This document shows, in pieces, positions 16,721 to 29,200 of a stretch of DNA of 35,173 nt. The translations under genes and the position numbers were made by a program. The stretch spans positions 1 through 35,173 of the forward strand of contig CAIQDA010000385.1 of NCBI GenBank assembly GCA_903870415.1, read 5' to 3'. The notes under the pieces are model-generated. The model was not told the DNA's origin. It did not search any database and worked only from the letters and a program-made list of their open reading frames with translations. Position 1 is the first letter of the stretch, and every line of letters begins with the position of its first letter. The stretch comes from an uncultured delta proteobacterium. Lineage in GTDB: Bacteria > Myxococcota_A > Polyangia > Polyangiales > Polyangiaceae.

Positions 16721-17919
16721 TCCCGTTTGTGCCGAAACGGTGTCGGCTCAATTACGGTACGGGAAACCAGTGCCGCGGCAAACACGAGCGCCACGAAAAG
16801 CGCCGCCTCACGAGCCGACGAGGCGAGCGAAAGAATCGCGCAGTTCCCAAGGCTTGCCGCAGCAAGGGCGCGCATGAGCGGACGAGGTGCCTTCACCCAC
16901 AACGCGCAGGCGCTGGCCGCGTATTGGGCCACGACCGCAAGCGTCGCCAACGTAAAGAGCTGCGCAAGCGAGTCGACGACGAGAAGCAATCCAGCGAGGC
17001 ATGCTGTCCCCAGAAGGGCTCGCCGAGACCCTAGAGCAGGCCACGCCGCCATCGCGTAACGCGGAGTCATGGCCACCATGCCGAACGAGATGCCGCCCGC
17101 GGAGAGGCTCACGATTGCGCCGAGACCATGCGAAAACCGCGCTCCGAGCACCGAAGCGAGCCCCCCGTAAGGGTCGGCCGATGTGAAGGCCACGCGTCCA
17201 GACGTCCAAAGCCTATCCGCGACCCATACGAAGACCATATAAACGACAGCCGCTGCAATAAAGGCTTCGATCATCGCTCGCGCAGCACGTCCACGCCCCG
17301 CCACCACCGACGTGACCTCGAAGCCTTGAAAGCAAAAGGCTGCGACAAGAACGCTCGAACCACGGGGCCACGACCATGCGCTCGCCTCCGCCGAAGCGGG
17401 AAGCGCCGCCCAGGCAGCGCCGAGAAACGTGGCAATTGCCAGGGTCTTGAGCACCGTGAGCGAAGACCACACGCGGGCGGACATCGTCAGACCCCGCGAT
17501 ACGAGCGCCGCGAAGAGCACGAGCAACGCGAGCGCCACGCCCCTTCCCTGCGCCGGATAGACGGCCTCGCCAAGCGCCCGAAGGACCGCCGCCGTACTCG
17601 CCAACGCAGCGACGTAGCCGATGGACCCCACGAAGAAACCCGCTCGCTCGCCGAACACGGAACGCGCATGGGCCGCCGGTCCGCCGTCGTGCGGGAGCAA
17701 ACGTGCGAGCACGGCAAACACGCCAAGACTCGGGCAAAACAAGGCGAAGGCCAGCCCGAAAGCCGGCAGGAGCGACCCTGCCCCGCCTTCTGAAACAATG
17801 GTCGCAGGGGCGAAGAAAACCCCCACACCCACGATGCCGTTGAGGGCGAGCGCGAAAAGCGACGCGCGTGAAAGGCGCACGGCCCCATCGCTGTCGCTCG
17901 AGGGAACGGCGGTAGGCAC
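16669..17919 (-). CDS. APC-superfamily amino acid permease-like protein
   Basis: 416 residues with about twelve hydrophobic segments. The first, SRASLFALALNGIVGVGVFF, carries the GxGxF-type unwound-helix motif (GVGVFFAP) that binds the substrate amine in APC transporters. A further hallmark is the Phe-rich FCFQGFEVTSVVAGRGR in helix 6, equivalent to the F-x-G-F-E motif of amino acid permeases. It probably imports or exchanges an amino acid across the inner membrane; which one is not readable. The start is a GTG at 17919, one base after the CHAD gene's stop, so the two are translationally linked. Position behind argG hints at arginine or a related amino acid, but this is inference only. Confidence 0.85.
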   Translation of the reverse strand: MPTAVPSSDSDGAVRLSRASLFALALNGIVGVGVFFAPATIVSEGGAGSLLPAFGLAFALFCPSLGVFAVLARLLPHDGGPAAHARSVFGERAGFFVGSIGYVAALASTAAVLRALGEAVYPAQGRGVALALLVLFAALVSRGLTMSARVWSSLTVLKTLAIATFLGAAWAALPASAEASAWSWPRGSSVLVAAFCFQGFEVTSVVAGRGRAARAMIEAFIAAAVVYMVFVWVADRLWTSGRVAFTSADPYGGLASVLGARFSHGLGAIVSLSAGGISFGMVAMTPRYAMAAWPALGSRRALLGTACLAGLLLVVDSLAQLFTLATLAVVAQYAASACALWVKAPRPLMRALAAASLGNCAILSLASSAREAALFVALVFAAALVSRTVIEPTPFRHKRECLTSPPADAPSSPLEP

Positions 17920-17920
17920 G

Positions 17921-20397
<2,477 letters not shown>

Positions 20398-20655
20398 TCA
20401 TCGACCATTGCTGAGCGGGTGTGCTAGCTCGGACGCAACGGCTTCGCGCATACGGAGCATTCATGGGACTTCAGCGTCGCGAGTTCACTTTGAACCTTGA
20501 GCGCCGCGCCTCTCAAAGGGTTCACGAATGAAATCTTGGACAACTTGCTTGGGGATTGCGAGCAAGCTCTCGCGGGTTCAGCGCGCCGCGGCGCCTTGTG
20601 ACGAGCCGAGCGTCCTCACTAAGACGTCGTTGGCGACGCCGGGGGCACGTGACCG

Positions 20656-20691
20656 CGTGATCTCGAGCTGCGACGCACGCTCGAGATCACG
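20656..20691. repeat. strong 13-bp perfect inverted repeat just upstream of the giant lipoprotein gene
   Basis: CGTGATCTCGAGC (20656-20668) and GCTCGAGATCACG (20679-20691) are perfect reverse complements around a 10-nt centre that can itself pair (TGC-GAC-GCA). Each arm contains the palindrome CTCGAG. The structure ends 28 bp before ATG 20720 and just before the ribosome-binding site. There is no T-tract, so it is not a normal terminator. It could be a regulator's operator or a 5' UTR stem-loop affecting mRNA stability or translation of the whole operon. Confidence 0.75.
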
Positions 20692-20719
20692 AAGACGCGT
20701 CCGTGAGGGAATACCAACC

Positions 20720-23700
20720 ATGAAAGCGATGTACGCACCGCGCGCGCTCGGCCTGAAGAGCGCCGTTGTCTCGGCCTTCTTCGGCCTCGTTCTCATCCTG
20801 TCGAGCTGGCTCATCTCCGGGTGCTCCTCCGAGGGAGCGAGCCGTTGCGTCGGTGCTGCGGCGTGCGCGTGCTACCCAAACGGCACCTGCGACGGGCTTC
20901 TCGTCTGCAACTCTGAAGGCACCTGCGGAGCTCGGCCCGGTTGCGCGGCGGGCGTTCGCGATTGTACCTGTGACGACGCAGGCGCTTGCCAGGGCCAGGA
21001 CCTCGCGTGTCGTTCGGGCGTGTGCAGTTCAACGATCGGCGACGTTGGCTCCGCGTGCTTTGCGAACCGAACATGCAACGGCGATGCGCAGTGCGAGAAC
21101 GGTACGTGCGTCTCCTGCACCGCCGGGACCGAAGGCTGCCCGTGTCGGGCCGACCAGACGTGCGCATCGACGACGCTGGCGTGCGATAGCCGCGTTTTCA
21201 AGTGCGTGCGCGCGGACCTCATCGACGATCAGCCACCGGCCCTCGCGAGCCGATGCTTCACGCCGTGCCGCGCGGACCTCGCGAGCGACGCCGGCGTCGT
21301 GGCTCGCTGCGGCGCCGATGGGCTCATCGACGGGTGCCTTCCTGGCTCGAACTGCGTGCAAGGTACATGCGTTGCCGGTGACGCCGGCGTGCCCACGACC
21401 GGTGTGGCCTGTACGAGCGCGACCGATTGCCCATCGTTTCAGACCTGTGTGGCAGGCTCCTGCGCATCCACCTGCGATTACGACAGCGACTGCGGCGGGG
21501 TAAGGCGCTGCCACCTTCACGTTTGCCGCGAGCCGTGTGACTCGAACGCGTCCGCGTGTGCCGCGCAAAGCGGTCAGTCATCCGCTTGCACGCTCGTCGA
21601 CGGAACGCGTGGGTTTTGCATGCCGACGGTGCCCGCCTCGGCCGCGCCGCAGACGTCAGTATCCGCTTCGTTCTCCCTCGACGAAGATACCTTCCGTCTG
21701 ACGAACCGCGCCGCGACCGCGCGCATCAAGGTCCACAACGACGGACTCCAATCCATCGCGTTCACGTTGCGAAAACGCGAGCACCGCGAGCCGGGAACGC
21801 AGGGAATCTCTGGGGCCGATACGCTCGTTGTCGACGCCCCCACGGCCACGCCTCCCGTCTTCGCGATGCCGTTCGTTCGAATGGCGGTCGATGGCGGAGC
21901 GCTTCAAGCGGGCTCCTCGATAACGAGCGCTCGCGTCGTCCCGGGGGCCACCGCGGAATTCCTCATCGACGCCACCAGTGGCACCACGCCCGCGCAATGG
22001 GAGGGCGTCTTCGAGGTCGCGAGCGATGGCGGGGTGCGCTCCGTCCGCGTTTCGTATGCATCGTCCCTCGACGGTCGCTGGGCGGGCACCGTGCACCTCT
22101 TCTCGCGCTTTGATACATCCGTCACGCCGGCGAGCGCGGTTCAGGGCGACGAGACGCTCGCGGCGGTGCTTCGCCGCGGTTGGACCGACCCCGAGACCAC
22201 CTCGGCGAACAACGCGCTCGTTGCAAAATGGCGCGGATTCGTCCGAAACGTCGCAAACGGTGGAGGGTCGTCGACGTTCTCGCTTTCGGAATGGGACGCG
22301 GTCGTGTCGTCGACGGTCACCGAGAGCTGGCGGCAGCCGCAAGCCATCGCGGGCTGCCCCGCCGCTGCGTGCTACCTGACGCTTGCCACCGGCACAGGCT
22401 TGCAGTCGCTCAGCGCGGACACGAAGCTCATCCCGACGGGCGCCATCGAGCTGCCCTTCGCCATCGACGTTGCGGCAACGGGTTCAGCCTTCGTCGGGGC
22501 CGTGGACTCGAACGTTGCACTCGACTTCCCTGGGTCGCCCCTCGCGAACCTCCAAATTGATTCGTCGGAATTCGCGACGGGATCGCTTTCCCTCCGTCGC
22601 GTCACGTCGTTGACCGCGAGCTCGATTCTGGGCGCGCGGACCGTGCTCTTCGAAGCGAACACCTCCTGCAGCGACGATTCGGCAGAATCGCTGCAACCGT
22701 GGCTCGTCGATTCGTTCGCCGGGCGCTCTACGCTCGGAGCGTTGGGAACCCGCTCGTTGCGAGAATGCCGCGACAAATCCGGCGCCTTCGGGAGCGACGC
22801 CGCGAGCAATCGAAGCTTCTCCTACGCACAACCCGTCGCAGACGGCCGCCGCCGATTCCGGTCCATTGAGCTCCTCGACGGAGCTCTCGTGAATGGCACG
22901 ACGCTCCTCGCGCTCGTTCGTCAGAAGTTCGGCGTCGTCGATGGTGCCGCGAGCGTCGCGTACGGCGTCATGCGGCTTGAAAAGGCGCCATCGCGCACGA
23001 GCTCGGTCACGCCCGCGCCGACGCCCGTGGTGGCCCAACGTGCGACGCCGGAGCCCGCGTTTGCGTGCTCGGACGCGGTCGTCAAGCGCGTCTTCCCGAG
23101 CGCGACCATTGCAACGCTGAGCGCGCAACAAAAAGTCACCCTCGCGCAAGTGCTCGTCGACGGTCAGAGCACCGCAAATCAAAGCACGTCGATTCCGAGC
23201 GCCAACGTCCACTACCTCTGCGTGGACACGGGGACGTTCGACGGCCTCGGTGCGAGCAACGAGCCTCGGGGCGGTCCATGCCCGGCTGGAAGCAGCGTCG
23301 TGTTCTTCGCGGGGCAATTCGGCGCAACGCTGCCCTCGACGAGCTGCGGCAGCGGCTACCGCACGAACGAAGTTGGCGCCGTCATGGCTCGCGGCATCTG
23401 CACGACGCAGCTTGAGGCGTGGCGTCAGACCGCTGCGCTCAACGTCGCGATCGAACCCGCGTGGCGCTGCACGAACCCAAACGAAGCGCTTTGCGAAGCC
23501 GATCGCTACGACCTCCGCGCTGGAAAGTCGTTCTACGCCTTCTCGGCCGGAGCCACGAACGTGACGCCGCTCGCAACGGCGACCGCGCTGGCGTTCCGTT
23601 ACCGCACACAATTCACGTCGCGCTCCGGTGACTCGACGGTGGGCTTCACGCCAACGGCCTGCCCCGCAAACTCGACCGCCGTCCCATACTGTTACGACGC

Positions 23701-26230
23701 GCCCGCCATCGAATCGGTCGCCGAGCGCCTCACGTGTCTTTATGCGCTCCAGCGCGACGACGCGTTTTCTTTCGACGTGAACGTGACCGCGACGGTGCGC
23801 ACGGCGCTCCGGGAGGCGCTTTCCAAGCAGATTCTTGCGAGTGGTGTTCTCGGGCGAGACGGCTTCGAACGGCTCAACGCGGAGTTGCTCGTGATGCTCG
23901 GCGACGACGCGCTCACGAAAGCCGCGCAGTCGCGTTTCGATCTCGCGGGCCAGCTTCAGGGGGCGTTCCCGGGCGATGAACTCGAAGTGAACGGGGTCCG
24001 CCTCGGTGGCGCGCTTGGGTTCGAAATGCGCCAGCTTTACCGCGCGGCGCAGACCTACCAGCTCGCGCTCGACCGTTTCTTCAACCTGCTGCCGTGGCTC
24101 GAGAGTGATCTCGCGCGTCCCGCGGCGCAGCGTGTCGTGTCGCCCACCATGGTCGATAGCTACTTGGCGCGTGTGCTCCGGGCTTCCGTTCAGCGCAGCC
24201 GAGCGTGGGCCGAAATTGGACGGCGCTATGCGAGCCTCGGACGAGCGGACCTCGCACGCTTGGTCATGGCGCGCGCGTACACGGCTGCCACCTTCGAGTC
24301 GGCTGCGACGCTCCGGCTCCTCGATCGGCTTGCATCGAGCGACGGCCTCGCGGCAACGGGATCGAAAATCGCGGTCGTCTACCGAGTCGCACTCGCGGAC
24401 ATGCGAAAGAGCTTTGGCGATGTGCGCGACGGTGCCAACGTCTTTGGTTTTGCGCCGGAATACATCCCGTTCCCTTCGCTCGCTCCAGGCGATGCGAACG
24501 CGTTCACCGCGGAACTCGCGCTCGCACGAGACTCCGTGAGTGCTGCACGCATCGCGGAGGACGCAGCGCTCGCGCAGTCTCGCTCCTACGAAGTCGACTC
24601 GGCGCAGTTCCAGAGCCAGCTCGTCTCACTTCGAAACAATTACGAGAATCAGCTTTCCCAAATCTGCGGGACATTCACGGCGCTCGATGGTCGCGTGTAC
24701 CCCGCGATTCGGCGATACGCGGGAGCGTCGAACCGAACGTTGGCGCTTGGCAATCCGTGCGGATTGATGGGCAGAGGGCAAATCTACGATGCGCTCATCG
24801 CGAACGAGCAAGTGTCCGTGGACGCGCAGCGGGTTCGCTCCGAGTTCGAAAAGCTCATCGCCATGGTGGACAATGAGCGGGAGCGAGCGGGGCGACAGTG
24901 CGGACGTATCGTCTCGCTGGCGGACTTCACACGGGCGGATGGACGCACCATCACCAGTCTCCAGGGCGACATCGCAAATGCTCGCAACGCGCTCGGCCAC
25001 TTCGACCGCGCCGCGGGTTTTGCGAACCAGCTGGCCTCGCTTGCGAAGGCTACCATCGGGTTGAGTAGCGATTTAGCCGGAGCTGTCATTGGCGTCGGGA
25101 TCTCAACGGCTGCATACGCAACCCAAGAGTTCGCGCACGCGTTGAACGAGTCGATGATCGATTCCGTCGAAGCGTCGATTCGGAACATCCAAGACCAGGG
25201 CGCATACCGGAGCGCTCTCTCCCAGTGCGATAGTGTTCGAATCGACAGCGAAGCCACGATCCGCCAGCACTGGCTCTCGATTGCAACGCTTCACCTCGAT
25301 GCGCTGCGTGCCGCGTATGAAGCGCAACGGCGCTTTGCAGCGATAGGTACGCTTCGCGATCAAGCCACGCGTCTCGAAGCGGAGCAGTCGGAATCGCTCT
25401 CGCTCGCCATCGACGTCGAGGCCGCACGCAACGACCCGAACGTGCGTATCTACAAGAACGACGCGGTGCTCACCGCGGAGCGCACCTTCGATGCGGCCTT
25501 GAAGGACGCGTACAAGCTCACGCGCGTCTTCGAGTATTACACGAGCCAGACCTACGCCGGGCGCGACAGCTTGAACCTCGTGCGCATGGTGGGCCACGGC
25601 GACGTGACCCTCGAAGGCTACCTTCGCGACCTGCAGTCGGCGTACCAGCAATTCTCCGAGGCAAACGGTCGCCCCGACCAGCGCGTCGACATCCTCTCGC
25701 TCCGTGACGACGTGCTCGCGATCCCGCTCCTCGACAGCCGCGGCGTCGCCATTCCGATCTCGGAGCGCGTGAGACTCTTCCGCGAAGAGCTGAAGAACCC
25801 GGCTCGCTATGACGGGCGCGGCTACCTCACGTTGCCGTTTGCCACGGGGTTCGCGCGTCTCTCACCGCTCACGCGCAACCACAAAATTCTCTATGTCGAG
25901 AGCGAGGTCGTTGGCGCGAACGTCGGCGACGCGCTCGGCCGCGTTTACGTCTCCCAGTTCGGCACCGCCGCCATTCGGCCGCTTGCGGGAGTGACCGCGT
26001 ATTACCGCTTCGCCGAGCGTACCGCGGTGGTGAATCCGTTCTTTAATGGTCGGCGTGAATTCACCGCCGACGTGTACCGAAACGACCGCCTTCGCGATCG
26101 GCCCTTCATCAACAGCAACTGGGAACTCGTGCTCAATCAACGCGATGAGCTCGTGAACCAGGACATCGACCTCAACGCCCTTACGGACATCAAAATCTAT
26201 GTCTACTACACGGACTTCACGGCCTACTGA
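20720..26230 (+). CDS. giant Cys-rich lipoprotein with TcA-like (Tc-toxin subunit A) C-terminal half, 1836 aa
   Basis: ATG 20720 has GAGGGA at 20705-20710 and gives a lipoprotein signal peptide with lipobox ISGC (Cys35). Residues about 43-302 are cysteine-rich repeats of the CxxxGxC type common on myxobacterial surface proteins. Residues about 310-1150 are mixed, apparently beta-rich and unrecognised. From about 1150 the protein becomes helical: long amphipathic helices at 1261-1319, 1362-1395 and 1514-1573 flank a Gly/Ala-rich hydrophobic hairpin at about 1445-1475 (TIGLSSDLAGAVIGVGIST). The last ~100 residues end INSNWELVLNQRDELVNQD then a stretch ending DIKIYVYYTDF. This order resembles TcA subunits: channel helices, membrane-inserting tip, and a C-terminal domain ending in a DVxLHxRYT-like strand. 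The TcA call is inference, supported by the TcB-like gene downstream. Classical TcA lacks a signal peptide and this cysteine region. Confidence 0.6.
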   Translation: MKAMYAPRALGLKSAVVSAFFGLVLILSSWLISGCSSEGASRCVGAAACACYPNGTCDGLLVCNSEGTCGARPGCAAGVRDCTCDDAGACQGQDLACRSGVCSSTIGDVGSACFANRTCNGDAQCENGTCVSCTAGTEGCPCRADQTCASTTLACDSRVFKCVRADLIDDQPPALASRCFTPCRADLASDAGVVARCGADGLIDGCLPGSNCVQGTCVAGDAGVPTTGVACTSATDCPSFQTCVAGSCASTCDYDSDCGGVRRCHLHVCREPCDSNASACAAQSGQSSACTLVDGTRGFCMPTVPASAAPQTSVSASFSLDEDTFRLTNRAATARIKVHNDGLQSIAFTLRKREHREPGTQGISGADTLVVDAPTATPPVFAMPFVRMAVDGGALQAGSSITSARVVPGATAEFLIDATSGTTPAQWEGVFEVASDGGVRSVRVSYASSLDGRWAGTVHLFSRFDTSVTPASAVQGDETLAAVLRRGWTDPETTSANNALVAKWRGFVRNVANGGGSSTFSLSEWDAVVSSTVTESWRQPQAIAGCPAAACYLTLATGTGLQSLSADTKLIPTGAIELPFAIDVAATGSAFVGAVDSNVALDFPGSPLANLQIDSSEFATGSLSLRRVTSLTASSILGARTVLFEANTSCSDDSAESLQPWLVDSFAGRSTLGALGTRSLRECRDKSGAFGSDAASNRSFSYAQPVADGRRRFRSIELLDGALVNGTTLLALVRQKFGVVDGAASVAYGVMRLEKAPSRTSSVTPAPTPVVAQRATPEPAFACSDAVVKRVFPSATIATLSAQQKVTLAQVLVDGQSTANQSTSIPSANVHYLCVDTGTFDGLGASNEPRGGPCPAGSSVVFFAGQFGATLPSTSCGSGYRTNEVGAVMARGICTTQLEAWRQTAALNVAIEPAWRCTNPNEALCEADRYDLRAGKSFYAFSAGATNVTPLATATALAFRYRTQFTSRSGDSTVGFTPTACPANSTAVPYCYDAPAIESVAERLTCLYALQRDDAFSFDVNVTATVRTALREALSKQILASGVLGRDGFERLNAELLVMLGDDALTKAAQSRFDLAGQLQGAFPGDELEVNGVRLGGALGFEMRQLYRAAQTYQLALDRFFNLLPWLESDLARPAAQRVVSPTMVDSYLARVLRASVQRSRAWAEIGRRYASLGRADLARLVMARAYTAATFESAATLRLLDRLASSDGLAATGSKIAVVYRVALADMRKSFGDVRDGANVFGFAPEYIPFPSLAPGDANAFTAELALARDSVSAARIAEDAALAQSRSYEVDSAQFQSQLVSLRNNYENQLSQICGTFTALDGRVYPAIRRYAGASNRTLALGNPCGLMGRGQIYDALIANEQVSVDAQRVRSEFEKLIAMVDNERERAGRQCGRIVSLADFTRADGRTITSLQGDIANARNALGHFDRAAGFANQLASLAKATIGLSSDLAGAVIGVGISTAAYATQEFAHALNESMIDSVEASIRNIQDQGAYRSALSQCDSVRIDSEATIRQHWLSIATLHLDALRAAYEAQRRFAAIGTLRDQATRLEAEQSESLSLAIDVEAARNDPNVRIYKNDAVLTAERTFDAALKDAYKLTRVFEYYTSQTYAGRDSLNLVRMVGHGDVTLEGYLRDLQSAYQQFSEANGRPDQRVDILSLRDDVLAIPLLDSRGVAIPISERVRLFREELKNPARYDGRGYLTLPFATGFARLSPLTRNHKILYVESEVVGANVGDALGRVYVSQFGTAAIRPLAGVTAYYRFAERTAVVNPFFNGRREFTADVYRNDRLRDRPFINSNWELVLNQRDELVNQDIDLNALTDIKIYVYYTDFTAY

Positions 26231-26246
26231 GGCGACGCAAAACGTC

Positions 26247-29200
26247 ATGCGTGCGGCTTTCGCAGCGCTGCTCGGTGCGATGATGCTGGCCATCGCCGCG
26301 CTCGGTTGCGGAGGCGGCTCGCCCGACACCGACGGCACGGGCACCGGGTGCCAAGCTGGAACGGAAACGTGCGCTTGCGGCGCGGGTAACACCTGCAGCA
26401 CGGGCCTCGCCTGTGAGAACGGCTCGTGCGTCGTTTGCCCGTCAAACCAGGTCGATTGTCCCTGTGCCGCGGGCGCATGCACGGGAACGCTCGTTTGCGA
26501 CGCAAGCAGCAAGAAATGCCGCTCACCGAAGGCGTGCGAATGCGCACCGAAGCAAGTCTGCGAACGCCTCGACGGACTGGATGCAGTCTGCAAGCCGGCG
26601 TGTGACCCCGGCTTCGACTGGAACGCGAACACGTCCAAGTGCGACCCGCAGCAAACGGGCACGAGCTGCGCGACGAGTGGCACCGGCGCCATTGGCGGAC
26701 AGTGCGCGGAGGTGCACAAAGCGTGCAATGTCATCGGTTCACGCGCGGAATGCGGCGCATGCCTCTCGGGCTACAAGGTGCAAGGGACCGTCTGCGTCGC
26801 CGTGAAGCGCTGCGCGGACCTCGACTGCACGACACAGAAGCGTGACTGCGTCGAGGCGACGACCAGCGTGGACGCTCGCTGCACGGATTGTCAGTCGGGC
26901 TACGTCCTCGCAGGCACGTCGTGCGTGGACGCGGCAAGCTGCCAAAGCTGTGATGCTCAGAACCGCCAGTGCCTCGCGCCAGGGTCCTGCGGCGAGTGCA
27001 AGGTCGGGTACACGCTCACGGGCGGGCAATGCGTGGCCGCGCTCACCTGCACCGGATCCCAGCAGCCGAGCTGTGGCGACCGAGTCTGCGTCGATTCGTC
27101 TCCCGCGCGCTGCGGCGACGCATGCAAGGATCCGTCGAAGCGCTGGAACGGTACCGCGTGTGTTGCGCGCATGACGTGCGCGACGCTGACGTGCCTTGGG
27201 GGACAGGTTTGCGTCGAGGGCCACGACGGCACCGTCGGCGGTGATGGAGGAACGGCAACGAACGCGGTCGACGCGACCTGTTCGTCGACCTGTCCTGCGG
27301 GGCAAGGCGTCAACGGCGGTCGCTGCGTGACGTGCGCGTCCGCAATCACGTGCGATGCGACGCAACACTTCACGGGCGTCGTGGTCGCGGAGGCCTCGAC
27401 GTCGAACGCCGCGTGCTTCTGCGAGCCATCGCCTGGCTACTTCTTCAGCAACACCGGCGCGACGAGCGGCCAAGCGGTTCCCTGCGATGCAGATGGCGAC
27501 GGCTTCACGAACGATCGCGTGCATGGCCTCCTCTCGTCGGCGGATTCCATCACGCAGCGCAAGGCGAATTGCTCGGCGAAGGTCGTGGACCGTGCCGAGT
27601 TTGTCTTCGCGTCGGGTACATCGACGCAATACGCGATCGGCGACACTGCGCCGATGAGCCAGTCATCGTCTCCGGCAGTTCAACTGCCGCTGTACGAGTC
27701 GAACAGAAACGATGGAGAGATCGGTGCGAACCGAGCGACTCCTTACGGCACCGAGGATGTTTCGACGGTCAACAGCCTGACGAAGGGGTGCGGTTTGAAG
27801 GTCGACGGCAGCGGTCTGCCCGAAGACCTCGACGACAACGGCGCGCCTGATGTGTCTCAAGGCGCAACGGGCGTGAACCTGCCGAGCGGTTACGTCGTCG
27901 CCGCCAGCGCAATCCCATCGGGACTCGCTCGGTCTTCGAGCGCAGCCCTCACGGCGATCTACGAGAAGTACGCACTCTACGCGCACTTCCGCGAGCTTTA
28001 CCGCGTCACCGTCGAGCCCAACGTGGGCAACGCGAGCACGTTCAAGCTTGTCGTGCGCGAGCGGCCCATGGGCGCGCAAGCGGCGAATCGCATCGCGTTC
28101 CCGGAGGTCACGTGCCGCCGCGCAGACGACCCGCACGCGAACAACGCGCCCTACGACGGCACGTCCACGGCCTGGAATCGTGGCCTCACGAGCGGTCGCG
28201 CGGACATCTCCGAGACGGGTGCCACTGCGGATTTCGCCTGGGTGGGCCGCGGCCTCGGAACGCGCGATTCGGCGAGCACACCGCGCTTCCGCAATCACCT
28301 CTCATGGAAGTGCGTGAAAGCCGTGAGCGAGGCCGACGCAGACGCGGAGAGCGCGATGATCGCGCACCACTACGAGTGGGTCGCGCGCAGCACCATCGAC
28401 GTGACGCCAGGTGAGCCTGCGTTCAGTCGGTGGGTGACCGACGGCACGAAGTACCAAGACGGTGTCAACAACGTCTCGACCGCTCCGAAGCGTCGCGTCG
28501 TCTACAGCTTTGCGGATGCTCCAACCGACCGCGTATTTCGCCCGTGGATCTACCGGGTCACCGCTGCAACGGGTGGGTATTACTCTGCGCAGAGCGCGGC
28601 CCGCAACTCGACAACGGTCGGCGACGTCTTCTGGATGGAGCACCGCTACGTTCCGCATCGCGGCTACCAGCGGCCCGCCTCGGGCAACGACGCGCGTTGG
28701 GTAACCGACTACGAGGTCGGGTGCGTCAACGAATGCGCGTTCGATGGTCCCGCTCGCTGTGCCCAGAGCAAGGCGAACCTCGTCGTGTCGACCGCACCTG
28801 TTGGTAGCGGTACGATCGCGTACTTCGCGACCCCGCGCGACTACGCCTCGACGACGACGTCTCCGGTGCTCGAACTCCTGGGAGGCACCGCTTACCAGTA
28901 CCTCACGACCGACGATGGTCGCTTCGCGTGCACCAACGAGATGCCGAGCGTCTGGGCGGCGGGGCAATACGGCACCTACCGCTGCGGGTGCTCCGGCACC
29001 ACCGCGGGCGCGGCCTGCGAGATCGGCTGCACGACCGGGCCGGGCGTCGTCAACGAGCTCACAACCTCGTCCGACTTCAACATCGACACGCGCGCGGGCG
29101 CGTGGGTTTGCGCGGCGCCGGTCCTTGCGAGCGAGGTCCGCGGCTCATCGTCTCCGATGCCTTCGGGCACGATGACCGGAGGAGGCTTTCGGCTTCGCGG

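Noticed and set aside
20528..20719. 64-residue N-terminal extension of the giant lipoprotein
   Set aside because: It would place the signal peptide internally and includes the perfect hairpin. The ATG at 20720 has a good ribosome-binding site and a proper lipobox signal.
20720..21625. Cysteine-rich repeats as evidence of eukaryotic DNA
   Set aside because: Such cysteine-rich modules are common in Myxococcota lipoproteins, and the codon use matches the rest of the window.
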